Translations under genes and position numbers: made by a program
The notes under the pieces: generated by a model
What the model was told of the DNA's origin: nothing
Seen by the model: the letters and a program-made list of their open reading frames with translations, nothing else
Database searches by the model: none
Shown here: positions 6,229 to 7,087 of the stretch, piece by piece
Position numbering within the stretch: the stretch's first letter is position 1
How the letters are laid out: every line of letters begins with the position of its first letter
Origin: Actinomycetota bacterium
Lineage (GTDB): Bacteria > Actinomycetota > Actinomycetes > Nanopelagicales > Nanopelagicaceae
Length of the DNA: 7,087 nt
Reading direction: 5' to 3'
NCBI GenBank assembly: GCA_009705235.1
Contig: WLCR01000056.1
Location: 1 to 7,087 of the forward strand

Positions 6229-6830
6229 TTGAACTAGCTGCATCGTTTGATTCCCAGTTTGAGTCGATTCCACCGTTCTTCCTGTATTTACTCATTGGAA
6301 CAATTGTTTTTGTTGAAACAGGCATTCTTCTGGGCTTTTTCTTACCAGGAGATTCAATTCTCTTTAGTGCTGGCTTAGTTGCGGCAGCCCATGGCGAAGT
6401 GAACATCGTAATTTTGATCTCTGTAATTTTCTTGGCGGCATTCTTTGGTGATCAGGTTGGGTTTGTGCTTGGCCGAACAATTGGACGTCCATATTTAGAT
6501 AAGCACAACGGTCCAAGGATTCAGAAGATGATTGAGCGCTCAGAACGTTTCTATGAACAAACAGGTTGGTGGGCCGTGGTTGCGGCGCGCTTCTTCCCGT
6601 GGATTCGCACTTTTGTACCGCCTATTGCTGGTGCTTCAAAAATGAATTACTACAAGTTTTTATCAGCAAATGCATTAGGTGCATTGCTGTGGGGTGTTGG
6701 GATTACATTGGCCGGTTATTACGCAGCAACATTGCCGTGGGTAAAGAGTTCTTCTTACGCGATTGCTGCTTTCTTTATTACTGCCTCTGTGGTTTCTTCA
6801 CTCGTAGGCTACTTACGCCACCGGCGATGA
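6225..6830 (+). CDS. DedA-family (VTT/SNARE-associated domain) membrane protein
   Basis: A 201-residue integral membrane protein of the DedA family, members of which act as proton-dependent transporters or lipid (undecaprenyl phosphate or phospholipid) translocases in the cytoplasmic membrane. Hydrophobic segments lie at about 18-50, 58-85 and 138-165 plus a C-terminal helix at ~175-197. The family signature is intact: E31 and D43 (in FFLPGDS) have the 12-residue spacing of E39/D51 in E. coli YqjA/YghB, and R122 and R128 (in ARFFPWIRTFVPP) have the spacing of R130/R136, the residues needed there for function (numbers recalled). GDQVGFVLGR at 75-84 is also typical. The GTG start at 6225 overlaps the malic enzyme stop as GTGA, with only a weak purine stretch upstream, suggesting translational coupling. 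The 3' end overlaps the convergent gene by 53 bp. The substrate cannot be told from sequence. Confidence 0.92.
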   Translation: MIELAASFDSQFESIPPFFLYLLIGTIVFVETGILLGFFLPGDSILFSAGLVAAAHGEVNIVILISVIFLAAFFGDQVGFVLGRTIGRPYLDKHNGPRIQKMIERSERFYEQTGWWAVVAARFFPWIRTFVPPIAGASKMNYYKFLSANALGALLWGVGITLAGYYAATLPWVKSSSYAIAAFFITASVVSSLVGYLRHRR

Positions 6831-7087
6831 CGCCAACGTAGGTCATTGCAAGACCAGCTATCAGATAGGCACTGACGCTGACTCCATCTGTTGGTGATAC
6901 CAAGTCAATAATTAGAGAACCAGCTAACTGCCCGCCAACACTAAACAGTGTGAAGGTTAATACCCCTAGGTGTTGAACAATTGTTGATGTGAATGCAATG
7001 TAGAAGACACCAATCACTCCACCTGTGTAGATCCACCAAGGGCCGGCCGGCAATGGTGAAAGCTCGTTCTTTCCAAGTGCAACACCA
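6778..7087 (-). CDS. YdcZ/DUF606-type (DMT superfamily) membrane protein, C-terminal part, 5' end off the right edge
   Basis: The reading frame is open to the right edge, so only about the last 103 residues are visible. They contain three hydrophobic segments: one starting PWWIYTGGVIGVFYIAF, one around TFTLFSVGGQLAGSLIIDL, and a last one SAYLIAGLAMTYVGVIAGG, followed by a basic tail VKKPQRQ. The PWW-x4-GG-x2-GVFY pattern and the GQL-x-GSLIID segment are typical of the second half of YdcZ-family (DMT-type, drug/metabolite exporter-like) proteins, whose substrates are mostly unknown. A TTG codon at 7053 is not needed as a start, because the residues upstream (VALGKNELSP) continue in frame and fit the loop before the PWW helix. 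The last 53 bp overlap the 3' end of dedA on the other strand, so the basic tail is encoded opposite the dedA C-terminus. Promoter and operon context lie outside the window. Confidence 0.75.
   Translation of the reverse strand, partial: GVALGKNELSPLPAGPWWIYTGGVIGVFYIAFTSTIVQHLGVLTFTLFSVGGQLAGSLIIDLVSPTDGVSVSAYLIAGLAMTYVGVIAGGVSSLRVKKPQRQ

Noticed and set aside
6566..6841. Rightward 91-codon frame overlapping dedA in another frame
   Set aside because: The dedA frame carries the ARFFPWIRTF signature here; the alternative is Cys-rich and unlike any known protein.
6815..6842. GC-rich short hairpins around the dedA stop (CGCC-ACC-GGCG and GGCG-ATGA-CGCC)
   Set aside because: Stems are only four base pairs, mutually exclusive, and not followed by a T-run, so they do not make a credible terminator.

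Overview
The window reads as a stretch of chromosome from a small, gene-dense, low-GC actinobacterium. The best guess is the freshwater acI / Nanopelagicales group. The evidence is the protein families: a TadA-partner protein and a small OB-fold domain that I know mainly from Actinobacteria, and a malic enzyme of the actinobacterial ACT-domain type. The base composition is much less GC-rich than usual for the phylum (mid-40s % by eye). Genes touch or overlap almost everywhere, and the longest gap between genes is about 100 bp. The taxonomic placement is inference. No rRNA, tRNA, insertion sequence, CRISPR array or clear terminator hairpin was seen.

Layout from left to right. An aldehyde dehydrogenase gene of the succinate-semialdehyde dehydrogenase type runs leftward out of the window (only its N-terminal 255 residues are present). 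It is divergent from a large rightward gene for a KimA-like APC-superfamily transporter, probably for potassium. That transporter carries a cytoplasmic USP-like domain and, unusually, a C-terminal OB-fold domain. Next comes a leftward two-gene unit: a TadA-associated acidic protein followed by tadA, joined by a 4-bp GTGA overlap. The tadA 3' end overlaps the transporter gene tail to tail by 29 bp. Divergent from this pair, 54 bp away, is a rightward three-gene unit: upp (uracil phosphoribosyltransferase), an NAD(P)-dependent malic enzyme starting directly after the upp stop codon, and a DedA-family membrane protein joined by another GTGA overlap. The 3' end of dedA overlaps by 53 bp a leftward gene for a YdcZ/DUF606-type membrane protein, which enters from the right edge.

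Functionally this is mostly housekeeping: ion uptake, wobble-inosine formation in tRNA, uracil salvage, malate-to-pyruvate conversion and a membrane transporter/scramblase-like protein. No multi-gene defence or mobile system is visible. The most notable points are the transporter/OB-fold fusion, the poorly understood TadA-associated protein, two promoters that appear to drive leaderless transcripts with identical geometry, and the two convergent overlaps where both strands are coding.
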